Under the pieces are notes generated by a model. It made no database searches and had not been told where the DNA came from. It saw only the letters and a list, made by a program, of their open reading frames with translations. A stretch of 11,052 bases of DNA, taken from positions 1-11,052 of the forward strand of contig JALLPB010001134.1 of the NCBI GenBank assembly GCA_036939975.1. Reading direction: 5' to 3'. Both the position numbers and the translations under genes were made by a program. The DNA comes from Cyclostephanos tholiformis. Lineage: Eukaryota > Bacillariophyta > Thalassiosirophyceae > Thalassiosirales > Thalassiosiraceae. Every line of letters begins with the position of its first letter. Position 1 is the stretch's first letter. This document shows positions 1 to 8,670 of the stretch, piece after piece.

Positions 1-1
1 A

Positions 2-1020
2 ATTGAAAGTATTGCTCCTCTAGTGATTGGTGCTGAGAAAGATGAGGGTGACAAAAGATGCCAAATTTTTAGTGAAAAGGTTCATATTACAATGGATAAT
101 TTCTTTAGTGGGGATGATATCCTGAAATACATCAGTGAGGGTGGTTGGAAGGCAACTATGACCTGCCGGCGTGATCGGCTACCGGTGGTAGTACCTAAGA
201 CAGCATTCCACTATCTTAAGGGTAAGCCAGTGATGATTGGTCTTGGGTGGTGAGGTTTGAGCAGCCAATTATTGCTGTGAAACACATCAAACAGCCTCAA
301 AATTTGGATAAACAAGACTATACCAAGATTGATCAGGCACTGATTGGGTGGGATTTATCCTATTGGTCGTGAAGGTGGTGGCATGCTCCAACAAGGCATG
401 GAAAGGCTATTGCCATGAGCATGGCATGCCAATACCTCCGTTGTGCCAAGGGTTTAGTTGATTCAGAATGGAAAGTGAATCCAGTGTCAGGACCTATATT
501 CAGGCAGAAAATGTCATTGCAAATGGTAATGTATAGGCTGACTAATTTACATTACTCGGGGATGACAAAATGCGACAAACAACACAGTTGAAGAAGAGCC
601 ATCAAGGAATGGATGATAGTGGTGCGAGTACAGTGCAATTGGATAGAAATACAAAAGGGTCAGTTATGAAAAGTACCTTGATGAGAAAACTTCACGAAGA
701 GGATGGAAAATGAGGTTGTGCTCGGGTAATTTGTCATTGTTAAGTGAGCACATACACACTATGAAGTGTGTCCATAAAGGAAAATGTCAGTTCTGCGGTC
801 AAAATACATTCATGAAATGCACTCTATGCAATGTGCATGTCTGTTTGAAAACCAAGGAGAGTGCAACCAGTATATCTTTTGTGTTTCAATATCATGACAA
901 TGAGTACCACGGACTTGATTGAAGGATTGTGTCAAGTTGTGCAATGTTCAGCCATCAAAGTTTCAGAAGCCAACTTGGTGGGAGATAAGTGCAAATAGGA
1001 CATATATGCAAGGATTGATC
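2..1020 (+). pseudogene. piggyBac-family transposase, C-terminal half, decayed
   Basis: PiggyBac transposases are DDD enzymes that cut and paste elements at TTAA sites. The frame is open from base 2 and reads VHITMDNFFSGDDILKYIS then TCRRDRLP. The Asp codon at 95-97 sits in the family's 'DN(F/W)F' block, the second catalytic Asp. The frame shifts near 250 and resumes at 253 (RFEQPIIAVKHIKQ, DYTKIDQALIGWDLSYWS). A TGA at 370-372 interrupts a WRWWHAPTRHGKA-like block, followed by DSEWKVNPVSGPIFR. Further shifts lead through 564-710 to 710-921, which encodes the terminal zinc-binding domain: Cys pairs in CQFC, CTLC and VC, then FQYHDNEYHGL. The usual Cys just before that last F is absent. A last shift at about 919 gives a short tail ending near 1020. 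The N-terminal half and first Asp lie beyond the left edge. No terminal repeat or TTAA duplication was identified. Family call is firm; the exact end is approximate. Confidence 0.82.
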
Positions 1021-1262
1021 CCCCCTCTCCCCCCCTTCTTTTCTACACCAACTACCATACCCCACCCCAGCCAGATGCAACCCTACCATAAGACATGCGG
1101 CAGAGCAATACAAAACTTGGAAAGCCAAGTACTCTAAAAAGGCTTGATCAGTCAAAATAGTTTTTTGTATTTCATACGTAATCCCTCATGTGTTTTTGTC
1201 TTTTTTTTAGCACACAGGCATGTTGATGCCGACTGGTTTTGATCCTAAGTGGGTCACATCAT
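1021..1262. other. unassigned spacer downstream of the piggyBac remnant
   Basis: A C-rich run (1021-1080) is followed by T-rich DNA. The open frames here are low-complexity (Pro/Thr rich) and resemble no family I know. It may hold the 3' end of the piggyBac element, but no inverted repeat was found to prove it. Confidence 0.5.
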
Positions 1263-1263
1263 T

Positions 1264-1379
1264 ACATTTTTAATTTTTTTGTTATGAATTACTATATGAA
1301 AAAAGCCAAAAAAATTTAAAAAAGTAATTGGATCTTAGTTTTAATTTTTTTGGTATTAATTCCTATATGAAAAAGCCAA
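1264..1379. repeat. two-copy direct repeat, about 71-bp period
   Basis: The block beginning TAATTTTTTTG and ending in TATATGAAAA(AA)GCCA occurs at about 1271-1308 and again at about 1342-1378. The two copies differ at about three bases and one A-run length. The T-rich lead-in before each copy is also similar, so the whole unit looks tandemly duplicated. No function is suggested. Confidence 0.6.
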
Positions 1380-1561
1380 CGGTTTTCTGAGCAATAAGTA
1401 CATTGCAATTTGTGTAACTAAAATATCTAGCATGATTATTATTACCTATTATCTACGATATCATAAAAAAGAACAACAACTTACCTCTCGTTGGCCTACT
1501 ATGTGGGAATAGGTACATTTAGGAGATCCCCAAGATCACCCTATCACATATTAACATAATT

Positions 1562-2110
1562 GTGATGCTGCATTATTTAGTTAAATTAATATGGTGAGAC
1601 ACGACCATCTTTAATTTTTTTAGTGAGGCAATTGAATACCTAAAACTATTGGTGATGCCACAAGATTACAAAAATTAATACAGTGATGCTCAGAGATTCA
1701 TATTGACTATTTGTGGGGCAAATAGATACTTAAAATCGATACAGGGGGGTCCACAGATCAATAATTTCGTTTTGGTGAGGCTATTGAATATGGTGGTAAA
1801 ATACAATACGGGACATTGCCACAGAGAGGGTAGTGATGGGGTGTCTCAAAGCAGGAAGACATGTGACAGGCCCAATGGGTTATAAGGTATTTTGGTGAGG
1901 TTACTACATAACTATTTTTACTGGTGATGCAAACAGATGTCTAAAATCATTGCCATGATGCGTAATAATTATAAATTTTGATTATGATGCAAATGAGTTA
2001 TTAAAATCTTATTTAAAGGTCTATGAATTCATGGTGATGTCGTATTACAGCCAGCAATTTTTTTGGTGATGCTTGTGGATCAGTACAAAGTTTGGTGTGG
2101 TCCATCAATT
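1562..2110. repeat. degenerate ~30-bp tandem repeat (minisatellite-like)
   Basis: A GTGATGC-like anchor (variants GTGAGGC, GTGGGGC, ATGATGC) recurs at 1562, 1594, 1623, 1652, 1683, 1713, 1775, 1833, 1863, 1895, 1924, 1955, 1984, 2034, 2066 and 2095. Most steps are 29-32 bp; three gaps are wider, and weaker anchors near 1745 and 1809 fit inside two of them. Many units carry ACAGAT a few bases after the anchor, TAAAAT near the middle, and ATTTTG or TTTTTTG before the next anchor. Faint units may continue upstream to about 1503. The period drifts, so it does not encode a steady peptide repeat. It has the look of an old satellite. Periodicity was counted by eye. Confidence 0.68.
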
Positions 2111-2877
2111 TACTTTTTCATTAAATGTATGTTAATGGGAAAATTTTCCATTTAATAAACTCATTGATTTTATCTTATTTTTTAATGTTACTCCTACTCG
2201 ATCGCCCCCAAAACAATCAAATTGTGCTCCCCCTATGCCCCCCGCTGTTTGCTCATCCTATCCTATCTCCCCCCCATCAAGGTCGCTCATTTTTAGTTGA
2301 TTTTTGTTTTTTTTATGTCCTTTTCCGGCTATCTAAGGCCGTGATGTATTTTTATTTTTGTTAATTTTTGCCACTCAGTTTGCCGCCCAAAATGATGGTG
2401 AAATGCCCCTCACACACGTTCCACCACGGTCAAGTGCCTTCCCCGATGTCCCTCCCACCACAGATACCAATTTATGGTTGGTTGTTTTGTCCCTCCATTG
2501 AATGGCGGCCACCTGCGGCCATGACCCCATCCCCCTCTCTCTTAATTTTCTTCGATTTATTTCGATGACTGATCCAAAGACACTGCATCCCGCCCATGCA
2601 TTCCGCCATGGTCGTGCATCCTCCCTGACACCCCCTCCATTGCCCAGGCCAAATTTTATTGGATTGTTGCATGTATTCTTAAAACGGTGGCCACTTTTAA
2701 GGCCCAGGCATCCCCCTCTCCCCTCTATTTTTTGATCCCTTTCTTTTTGGCCCCCCAAACAGGCAAACCAATGAGAGCAAATGCAAGCCCAATGGCTCAT
2801 GGCCTGTGCATGGTGTTGAAGAGTGGCGGCACCATGGTCTAATGGCAGAAAAGCAGTTGGGAATGGCGGCAGCTTGA
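2111..2877. other. C-rich, low-complexity spacer without a recognised gene
   Basis: The plus strand is markedly C-rich, with many CCCC and CCTCC runs and poly-T between them. G-rich composition on the minus strand leaves a 244-codon open frame (2375-3109), whose product is low-complexity apart from a hydrophobic segment near residues 9-28. It matches no family I recognise and lacks conserved motifs, so I treat it as a chance frame. Shorter plus-strand frames here are Pro/Ser/His rich and also look non-coding. Confidence 0.5.
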
Positions 2878-2938
2878 GTTGGTTGTTGTTTGTTGTGTTT
2901 GTTGTGTGGTTTTGTTTTGTGTTTTGTGTTAGTGTGTT
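2878..2938. repeat. T/G low-complexity tract (TTGT/TTTTG units)
   Basis: About 60 bases consist almost only of T and G, arranged as TTGTTG, TTTGTTGTG and TTTTG steps. It is a strand-asymmetric simple repeat. G runs are too short for a quadruplex. Confidence 0.65.
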
Positions 2939-3508
2939 ACGATCCATTTTTTCTCCATTTTGTAACCACCCATGCCAATACTTTGCAAAACCAGTCTGCC
3001 AAATGCCATACTTGATCCTATGCCTAACTACTGTTGTGTAGCCAATCATGCATGATGCAACCAAAAATATGAACACAATCACTTTTTCCAATTTCATAAA
3101 AGAAAACATGCCAGTCTACAACAAGAGTGGGTTTAGTCATACCCATGCCCTCCAGAGATTGGACGTCTGCTCCAATATCAGCCACCACTACTATAGAAAC
3201 CGCAGTTTAAGCACCACAGGGGTTTAAGCACCATATACAAAATCTATCTAAATTAGTCAGAAAATAAAAATAGGAGAAATTAAATTGCAATGTGATGCGG
3301 TCGTTTTCAGAAACCCCTGATGCAACCATTAGATTTAGTGCAAAATTTTGCATTTTTTATATACTTGGCTCGACTCATGAAATTTACAGCAGCCTTTCAC
3401 ACAGAAAAAACACAGTCCAGTTTTGGTGGGAAAGAACTGTCAAAGAGATTCTGATGGATTTAGATGTCACATCCTAGAACATTAGATGCCACTTAAACTC
3501 TGGTTTCT
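2939..3508. other. unassigned spacer upstream of the first pogo remnant
   Basis: I see no gene. A small direct repeat GTTTAAGCACCA occurs twice around 3205-3233. A 61-codon frame at 3292-3477 has no recognisable motif. The 5' end and left terminal repeat of the pogo element that follows could lie here, but no candidate inverted repeat was identified. Confidence 0.45.
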
Positions 3509-4372
3509 ATGGCACTTCACCCTCAAGAAAGTAAAGATCCTTTCATGCTGTTGAGAAAATGGTACAGGAGGAGGGTCACACTGTCACCAAAGCCTTATTT
3601 CTTGCTGGCTTGCTGGAGGAAGAATCAAGGTGTGTTGTCTGCAGATGCAAGGGCTGACAAGTTTCTACTACATTTGGGGCTTACAAGCATCCTTGATGAC
3701 ATTGAAGACCAGCTGATTGCTTTTGTTGATGAGTGGCATGGCAAGGGCCTTTCAGAGAACTGTTTCATACTAATGCAAAAGGCAGGTGCATTGAAAACTG
3801 AGTTTCTAGCAAAATCCAAGCATGCAGAAAAGATGTTAATCTTGTGCTTCATGCAGTAGATCAGGCTACAAATGCATTGCATGGTAACAAACAAGGCACA
3901 GTGCCATCCACGTAAAAATGAGGGTGAGGCATTTGAATTTCTTGACATCATACAGCCTATCCTGTTGGAGAATAACCAGGATTTGGACTTTGTTATTAAC
4001 ATGGACTAAACCTAGGTCTATCATGTGATGGATTATGGATCTTAAGAACACTGTTAACAGCATCGGAGCATGCACTGTGAATCTTTGCATGTCCACATGT
4101 GATTTCAAGCATGATGATACCATAGCAGTAATACTGACCGCATCTGGCTGACATGTGAAATCCATGGTGGTATTCAAGATCAGCAATTGCTTTTAATATG
4201 TTCTCTCTGCTTTGATGATTGTTCCCATATAATCAAATGTAAGATCCCACAGTGGTTGCATTGCATAGCGCAAGTTGGTGACTTTGCCAAAAACCTCCAT
4301 AATGCCTGCCAATCAAAGGCATGGTTCAACAAGGATATCATGCTTGAGTGGGTCCCGCTAACCCTCATGCTA
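3509..4372 (+). pseudogene. pogo/Tigger-type (DDE_1) transposase, N-terminal and central parts, decayed
   Basis: Pogo-family enzymes of the Tc1/mariner superfamily carry CENP-B-like DNA-binding helices and then a DDD nuclease. A 116-codon frame (3509-3859) has DIEDQLIAFVDEWHGKGLS and MQKAGAL, the second DNA-binding helix region. Past a TAG at 3857 the same frame reads DIIQPILLE and DLDFVINMD. That Asp (4004-4006) fits the first catalytic residue of the NMDQTPV block, and the next codons are the stops TAA and TAG. The frame then shifts, and 4038-4148 reads TVNSIGACTVN, DFKHDDTIAVILTASG and, after a TGA, MVVFK, the normal strand order of the fold. Another shift gives HNACQSKAWFNKDIMLEWV (up to about 4345). 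The element is then interrupted; its C-terminal part resumes at 5311. CpG is nearly absent here. Clearly a dead copy. Confidence 0.8.
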
Positions 4373-4436
4373 TACTAGCATTGACCCCACAACATGTCCT
4401 CCCTTCTTCATTTGAAGGAATGAGTCATAAACAGCT

Positions 4437-4626
4437 TAACAGCTTTACAGCTAAGGGCACATATGGGCCCATTTTTTTTACTAGCTTCTTAAAAACATAG
4501 TTTCTCCGCCAATATTTGTTGGATCAAAATCTGAATACATAAAAAATTACCTGAGCTCGTCAGCTACAACACTCTCAATCAACTTTTCTTTGAAGCTTGT
4601 CACATCGATGAGCTGAGTAGAGAGTC
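4437..4626. repeat. ~190-bp dispersed repeat, copy 1
   Basis: It shares its whole length with the copies at 4696-4887 and 8496-8670: TAACAGCTTTACAGC start, a GGGC..ATATGGGCCC partial palindrome (4455-4470), a T run, CCAAT.TTTGTTGG, AATCTGAATACA, TTACCTGAGCTCGTCAGC and a GATGAGCTGAGTAGA end. The second half reads LPELVSYN on the plus strand and IESVVADEL on the minus strand; all copies are open in both for about 20 codons. On the minus strand a pyrimidine-rich CTACTCAG and a CAG/GTAATT sequence bracket 62 bases, like an exon. This copy lies inside the pogo remnant. Confidence 0.75.
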
Positions 4627-4627
4627 A

Positions 4628-4695
4628 CAAAACATTGTCAGTTGGTACCATCACTACCTACAGCACCCTGGAAACACATGCCTTGAAGAGACACT
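4628..4695 (+). pseudogene. Ty3/gypsy-type integrase zinc-binding (H2C2) fragment
   Basis: The 68-base stretch between two copies of the 190-bp repeat reads QNIVSWYHHYLQHPG, then NTCLEETL. WYH-x2-L-x-HPG-x-T-x2-(E)-x-T is the start of the HHCC zinc-binding domain that precedes the integrase core of Ty3/gypsy retrotransposons; the two His are present. The expected continuation (a W-x-G-M block and the C-x2-C pair) is missing because the sequence runs straight into repeat copy 2. The frame is open from about 4535 to 4743, so part of repeat copy 1 might belong to the same element. The match is short but specific in spacing. It is a truncated scrap with no function. Confidence 0.65.
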
Positions 4696-4887
4696 TAACA
4701 GCTTTACAGCTAAGGGCCCATATATGGGCCCATTTTTTTACTAGCTTTGTAAAAAATTAATATCTTCACCAATTTTTGTTGGCCCCAAAATCTGAATACA
4801 CCAAAAATTACCTGAGCTCGTCAGCTACAACGCTCTCGATCCACTTTTCCACAGAGCTTGTTGCATTGATGAGCTGAGTAGATAGTC
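4696..4887. repeat. ~190-bp dispersed repeat, copy 2
   Basis: Same unit as 4437-4626, roughly 80% identical by eye and in the same orientation. This copy keeps an 18-bp perfect palindrome, GGGCCCATATATGGGCCC (4714-4731), which is degraded in the other two. The same minus-strand exon-like segment is present (acceptor-like CTACTCAG, donor-like CAG/GTAATT). A minus-strand frame (4808-5047) continues beyond the repeat without a recognisable domain. Confidence 0.75.
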
Positions 4888-5310
4888 CATTTTGGGTTAT
4901 TAAATTCTTGCAAATGACTAGCAAACAAGTATGATAAGTGCTAGCAAGAAACCTAGTTGTATTTTTGTGTTTTTTTGTCACACTGACGACAATGACCATG
5001 GCATCTGCCAGGGCGGTATGGCACAAGCACTCATTTGGTGGTGGCATTTAGGGGCTTTGAGCAAAGCCACCAATACGCTCCATTGATTGATGTGCTTTAC
5101 ACTCTATTCCCTTGTTGGCATGGTCGTCAAAATCAAAATTGCCATCAAGTAAGTTACATTTTAGTCAATCTTAAATAATAGTGTAGGTAAATATTAATTA
5201 ATTACTCTATCAGTAATGCAATTTAATTAAATGGCTTTGACCACACCCTCATCCAACCCCTCTTCTGGTATGAGTGATAAAAAGGTTTTACCCTCAAAAA
5301 TAGAGATAAC
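4888..5310. other. unassigned insert between repeat copy 2 and the pogo C-terminal part
   Basis: AT-rich DNA inside the interrupted pogo element. A short frame from the ATG at 5231 (MALTTPSSNPSSGMSD start, 39 codons) is Ser/Pro rich and of unknown meaning. I find no motif of the integrase continuing after repeat copy 2, and no clear inserted-element boundaries. Confidence 0.45.
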
Positions 5311-5757
5311 AGTTAAGCTGTTAATGCAATCCTTGGCATACAGGTAGAATTTATTCCACCTGGTTGTACCAGCATCCTTCAGCCAGTTGATGTAGGGTAC
5401 AAGAAGGCATTTAAGTCAGGCAAAATTGCACACCAAGAAATACAATAATTGTGTGATGGACCAAGACGCCAGCAAGCCCATCCCTGCCACTTCTAGCTAT
5501 GATATCTGCAACTGGATTATTGCCAATGAGTGGAACATCACTTATGAGATCATTAAAAATGCCTGGAGGAAGACAGGCTACTACTCTTACTATTTTGGAG
5601 AGTTTGGTGAGGCTGGCATATTTGCAGGCAATGATGTGATCATTGGCAAGGGCAATCACTACTTTCGTGATTACTTGGATAAGCCCATGTTGAGAGACAT
5701 CATTGACAACCACAACAGCAACAATAACAAAGTTGGGAATGAGATGGGTGAGGTCTA
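5311..5757 (+). pseudogene. pogo/Tigger-type transposase, C-terminal part, decayed
   Basis: This completes the catalytic domain begun at 3509. In the frame through 5320-5445 it reads NAILGIQ, then VEFIPPGCTSILQPVDVG and YKKAFKSGK. The PPG-x-TS-x2-QPVD-x-G block is the hallmark around the third catalytic Asp of pogo transposases, and that Asp is intact. A TAA at 5446-5448 is bypassed by a frame change to 5426-5758: DICNWIIANEWNITYEIIKNAWRKTGYYSY, the usual helical tail. It then runs into an Asn/Gly-rich end (NHNSNNNKVGNEMGEV). The block with the second catalytic Asp (LLLD) is missing, replaced by the inserted repeats. A TA-rich stretch follows. Family call is firm; that it is the same original copy as 3509-4372 is inferred from orientation, order and absence of overlap. 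Confidence 0.82.
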
Positions 5758-7320
5758 ACACCATCAACCACGTGGGGGGGAATATATATATAATTGTTGT
5801 TTGCATTTAGATTTAGATATGAATATGATAGCGTAATTGTAATTGTATCATATCATATCATAATTATTCATCCATTTACTATCATATTATTCTTCATTTA
5901 TAAATTAGCATCTAACAACACTCTCTTCACCCCAAGAATATTTGTAGCACAGCAACCATGATTGTGGTGGCACTTTTGTTGCTTAGTTATGTTGAGGGAT
6001 CAAGGAGAATAATCCTTGATCACATGCACATATACTCCATCATAGTTGTCTGATGATGAAGGGCAAGATGATGGGTCAAGAAACCTACCTTGCATGACAT
6101 AACTCCATTGCCAACAATGTATGCAGCGAGTATGTCTTCCTCTTCTTTGTCAACTAAGGAGATCATTGTCTCCTTCCAGAAACATACCTTGCTCCTGGGA
6201 ATGATTTGACTGCCACATATTTTGCGGTTGTGTCATGCCCTGCCCCTGTCACTGATATTAATTCAACAACACATCAACAAGTGTCCCTACCAAACACTGG
6301 TGGATCTTGTGACCAATGATAATGATGGGACAGGGGAGGACAGCAACCCTGGCCTGAGTCTGAGTGGCCAACCAAATGATATTGAGCTGCTCGGTTTGAG
6401 AGAGATATATCGTCTGAGCAGTGGCAGTAGGGGCACTCCCTGCCAAAATCTCATACATTATCAGCATGGCAGTTGATGCAGGGGTGTCCACACTTCCTTC
6501 ATTTGTGGTAGCACATTCTCCACACTCCCAGGCAACAACACGCAAAGGGGATACCATTTTAATTGGATTTTGTTAGAGGTAAAAAGACAAAAAACAAGAT
6601 GCTGTTGTTGTTAGGCCATTTCTATCATATCTTTTGAACCACCCTGAGAATAATTAAGTACCACATACTATTGGCAAAACCCTCTGCAAATAGAAAGCTT
6701 ATGGTGTTATTCAAACATGTTCCACCTGTAGGAATAAGTATCATATCAATGACTCGGAATTGGCTATGTATAACTTTCTAGTGAAATTTCTTAGGTTGTG
6801 TGTAACCTTCATCACGCGTCCTATGGTATAACTACTAGGGCAGCCACGTGCAACCTTAACTGCCATAGAATGAGCTGCTTACTAAGCAATCAAAAAGAAC
6901 AGAAAGTTTTGTACATGGGAGGCTAAATGTGCTTCAAAATCGTTTTTTTGTAGAGTTCCTGCGTACCCAAATTTTTACTCTTTTTTTGGCACATCATGGT
7001 GTAAGTGCATTTTTTCACAATAGATCCCACATTAAAAAGCTACCATGGAAAGATGCCCCACATGAGCTCACACAACAATCCGCACACAACTCCATGTTGC
7101 TCCCATTTTCAACTTCTTCCAATACCCACCTCCATGCCCATCATGATGCTCAAGTCTATCTACAACCCAGGAGAATTTACCTCCACTTGCCATAGTAAGA
7201 AATATAAGTCTGGGTTCTAAGAAACTCAGACTCGGTACTCCAATTCAGAAACGACTAACATCATCTCTGTTGTTGAGAAGTTGAAGCAGGGGATCGCCGT
7301 ATGTCACAAATGTACAGCTT
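5758..7320. other. long AT-rich stretch with no recognised gene
   Basis: It begins with a TA run (about 5784-5794) and an ATATC microsatellite at about 5847-5862. A perfect hairpin lies at 5998-6021. Frames at 6158-6316 (ETYLAPGNDLTATYFAVV and onward), 6222-6476 plus, 6258-6557 minus and 6929-7220 plus show no family signature, no conserved domain and no consistent codon character that I can see. The N-terminal half of the second pogo element would be expected in the last part but is not recognisable. Confidence 0.5.
5998..6021. repeat. perfect 9-bp inverted repeat (hairpin)
   Basis: GATCAAGGA is followed by a 6-base loop (GAATAA) and its exact reverse complement TCCTTGATC. It is isolated, with no T run after it and no adjacent gene, so a function as a terminator or RNA element is not supported. 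Confidence 0.6.
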
Positions 7321-7660
7321 GGGATCATGCCGATTCTCCTCCTTAGCAATTTCTCCATCCACAAGGATGGGGCCAGTTGTCAGTGCAATTCAAGCGCTTG
7401 GGGTAGATGTTGAGTTCATCCCTCCTGGCTGTACTAGAATGGTGCAACCAGTTGACGTGTCAAAGTGAGACGGATGATCAATATTGCAACCTGGATGATT
7501 GAGCAACAAGATCCCAACATGCAAATTCCCTGCCCTGCTTGTTATCAGGATGCAACATGGATTATTGGAGCCAAGCAAGTAATGACAGCCAAGATAGTGA
7601 ACATTGCATAAAAAATGGGCTTCTCCTACTTGTTCCCAAACCAGCCAAGGGGGGTAGGTT
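7321..7660 (+). pseudogene. second pogo/Tigger-type transposase fragment, heavily decayed
   Basis: Only the end of the catalytic core survives. One frame reads PILLLSNFSIHK at about 7329-7364, matching the LLLD-x4-H block of the family, but with Ser where the second catalytic Asp belongs. After a shift, GPVVSAIQALGVDVEFIPP and GCTRMVQPVDV carry the third Asp intact, then a TGA follows SK. Downstream, INIATWMIEQQDPN, DATWIIGAKQVMTAKIVNIA and, after a stop, KMGFSYLF resemble the helical C-terminal tail. It differs at many positions from the copy at 5311-5757 (GCTRMVQ against GCTSILQ), so the two are separate insertions or lineages, not a local duplication. No terminal repeats were seen. Confidence 0.75.
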
Positions 7661-8495
7661 GAGATTATTCTTGTGTTATAGGGCTTAAATATTAGTTGTA
7701 AACATATTAATTATCATCTTATGATTTTTATATCATTGTCATCAACAATATTGTTGTATATAATCAACATCATCAACAATATTGTTTGATATCGTTGACG
7801 AGGACAAGATGTTTCAATGATATCATTGATGTTGTCAACAAGGAAGTCAAGCTCTTGTTAATCTATCATTCACTATCTAGAATTGCTGCTGTTATGTTAA
7901 TCAATCATAACACTACAGTTGAATTATTCAAGTTTAATTTAATTGATCATACTATTATCATTACAACTAAAATGACATTTGTGATTGCCAAGGATAATAC
8001 CAATATAGCACCTTCATCATTATGATGCATTTTATTATGCTGAACAGCATCATTTGGTGTACACTTCCTGCACGCACATTATCAGCCCATTGCAACTGTC
8101 CACCTTTGCCAATGCCAAATGCTGGGGGAGGAATCAAACTTTACATCCCAGCATCTCCCCCCCACCATCAACCATGTAAGCCACCACATCCTTTCCTTTA
8201 TGCTTTCAGCTTCATCCAAGGCAAAACCTGACTACCAATGTTGACAGTTGTCCCAATCAAGGCTGCAACAACATCAACTCATCCTACAAAGTGACTGGTT
8301 GCTACCCATTCCTGTGTCCACTGATGAGCTTGGGGTCGGCATTGTCTGGGTGTTGTTTGATGAGTTTTGTTAGTTGATTTGGTTAGTACTTGGTTTTGCT
8401 AGGCACACCTAACATATCTCACTAATATCTCATAGGAACCCAGCAACCCACATATTGTTGAAATCATATTGTCAAACTAGATATACTATGCTTTT
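7661..8495. other. AT-rich spacer with short repeats, no recognised gene
   Basis: ATCAACAATATTGTT occurs twice, at 7741-7755 and 7772-7786; each contains the palindrome AACAATATTGTT. The 79-codon frame at 7786-8025 has no motif. At 8210-8378, after an acceptor-like TTTCAG, two overlapping frames look somewhat protein-like: a Cys-rich one (VDSCPNQGCNN, KVTGCYPFLCP) and WLLPIPVSTDELGVGIVWVL. Neither matches a family I know, and each ends within about 55 codons. Confidence 0.45.
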
Positions 8496-8670
8496 TAACA
8501 GCTAAACAGGTATGGTCTCATATCTGCGACCATTTTTTTCAGGCTGCCTAAAAAATAATATCTTCGCCAATTTTTGTCCGCCCAATAATCTGAATACATA
8601 GAAAATTACCTGAGCTCATCAGCTACAATGCTCTCAATCCACTTTTCCATGAAGCTCATCACATCAATGA
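8496..8670. repeat. ~190-bp dispersed repeat, copy 3
   Basis: A third, more diverged and slightly shorter copy of the unit at 4437-4626 and 4696-4887, same orientation, about 3.6 kb away. It keeps TAACAGCTAAACAGG at the start, TATCTTCGCCAATTTTTGT, AATCTGAATACATA, TTACCTGAGCTCATCAGC and ACTTTTCCATGAAGCT. The palindrome is reduced to GGTCTCATATCTGCGACC. The plus strand reads LPELISYNALNPLFHEA; the minus strand reads MEKWIESIVADEL before the same CAG/GTAATT. The GATGAGCTGAGTAG end of copies 1 and 2 is absent. Confidence 0.72.

Noticed and set aside
1562..2110. CRISPR-like array from the ~30-bp periodicity
   Set aside because: There is no conserved repeat alternating with unique spacers. The whole unit is degenerate, the setting is eukaryotic, and no cas genes are present.
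2822..2870. Possible tRNA A-box-like TGG...TCTAATGGCAG
   Set aside because: No B-box, no cloverleaf and no matching acceptor stem.
2375..3109. 244-codon minus-strand open frame, the longest in the window, with a hydrophobic N-terminal segment
   Set aside because: It lies in strand-biased C-rich DNA where stops are scarce, has no recognised motif, and its composition changes abruptly along its length. Most likely a chance frame.
3509..4200. Repeat-induced point mutation as the cause of the stops (CAA to TAA in the NMDQTPV block)
   Set aside because: CpA and TpG remain common, while it is CpG that is missing. Methylated-CpG decay plus ordinary mutation explains the pattern better.
4535..4743. 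A single continuous retrotransposon open frame through repeat copy 1, the integrase motif and the start of copy 2
   Set aside because: The parts lying in the repeat also occur without the integrase motif (copies 2 and 3), so continuity of the frame is not evidence of one gene. Only the 68-bp core was annotated.
7786..8025. 79-codon frame in AT-rich DNA after the second pogo fragment
   Set aside because: No motif; the composition is Ile/Thr/Asn rich, as expected from AT-rich spacer.
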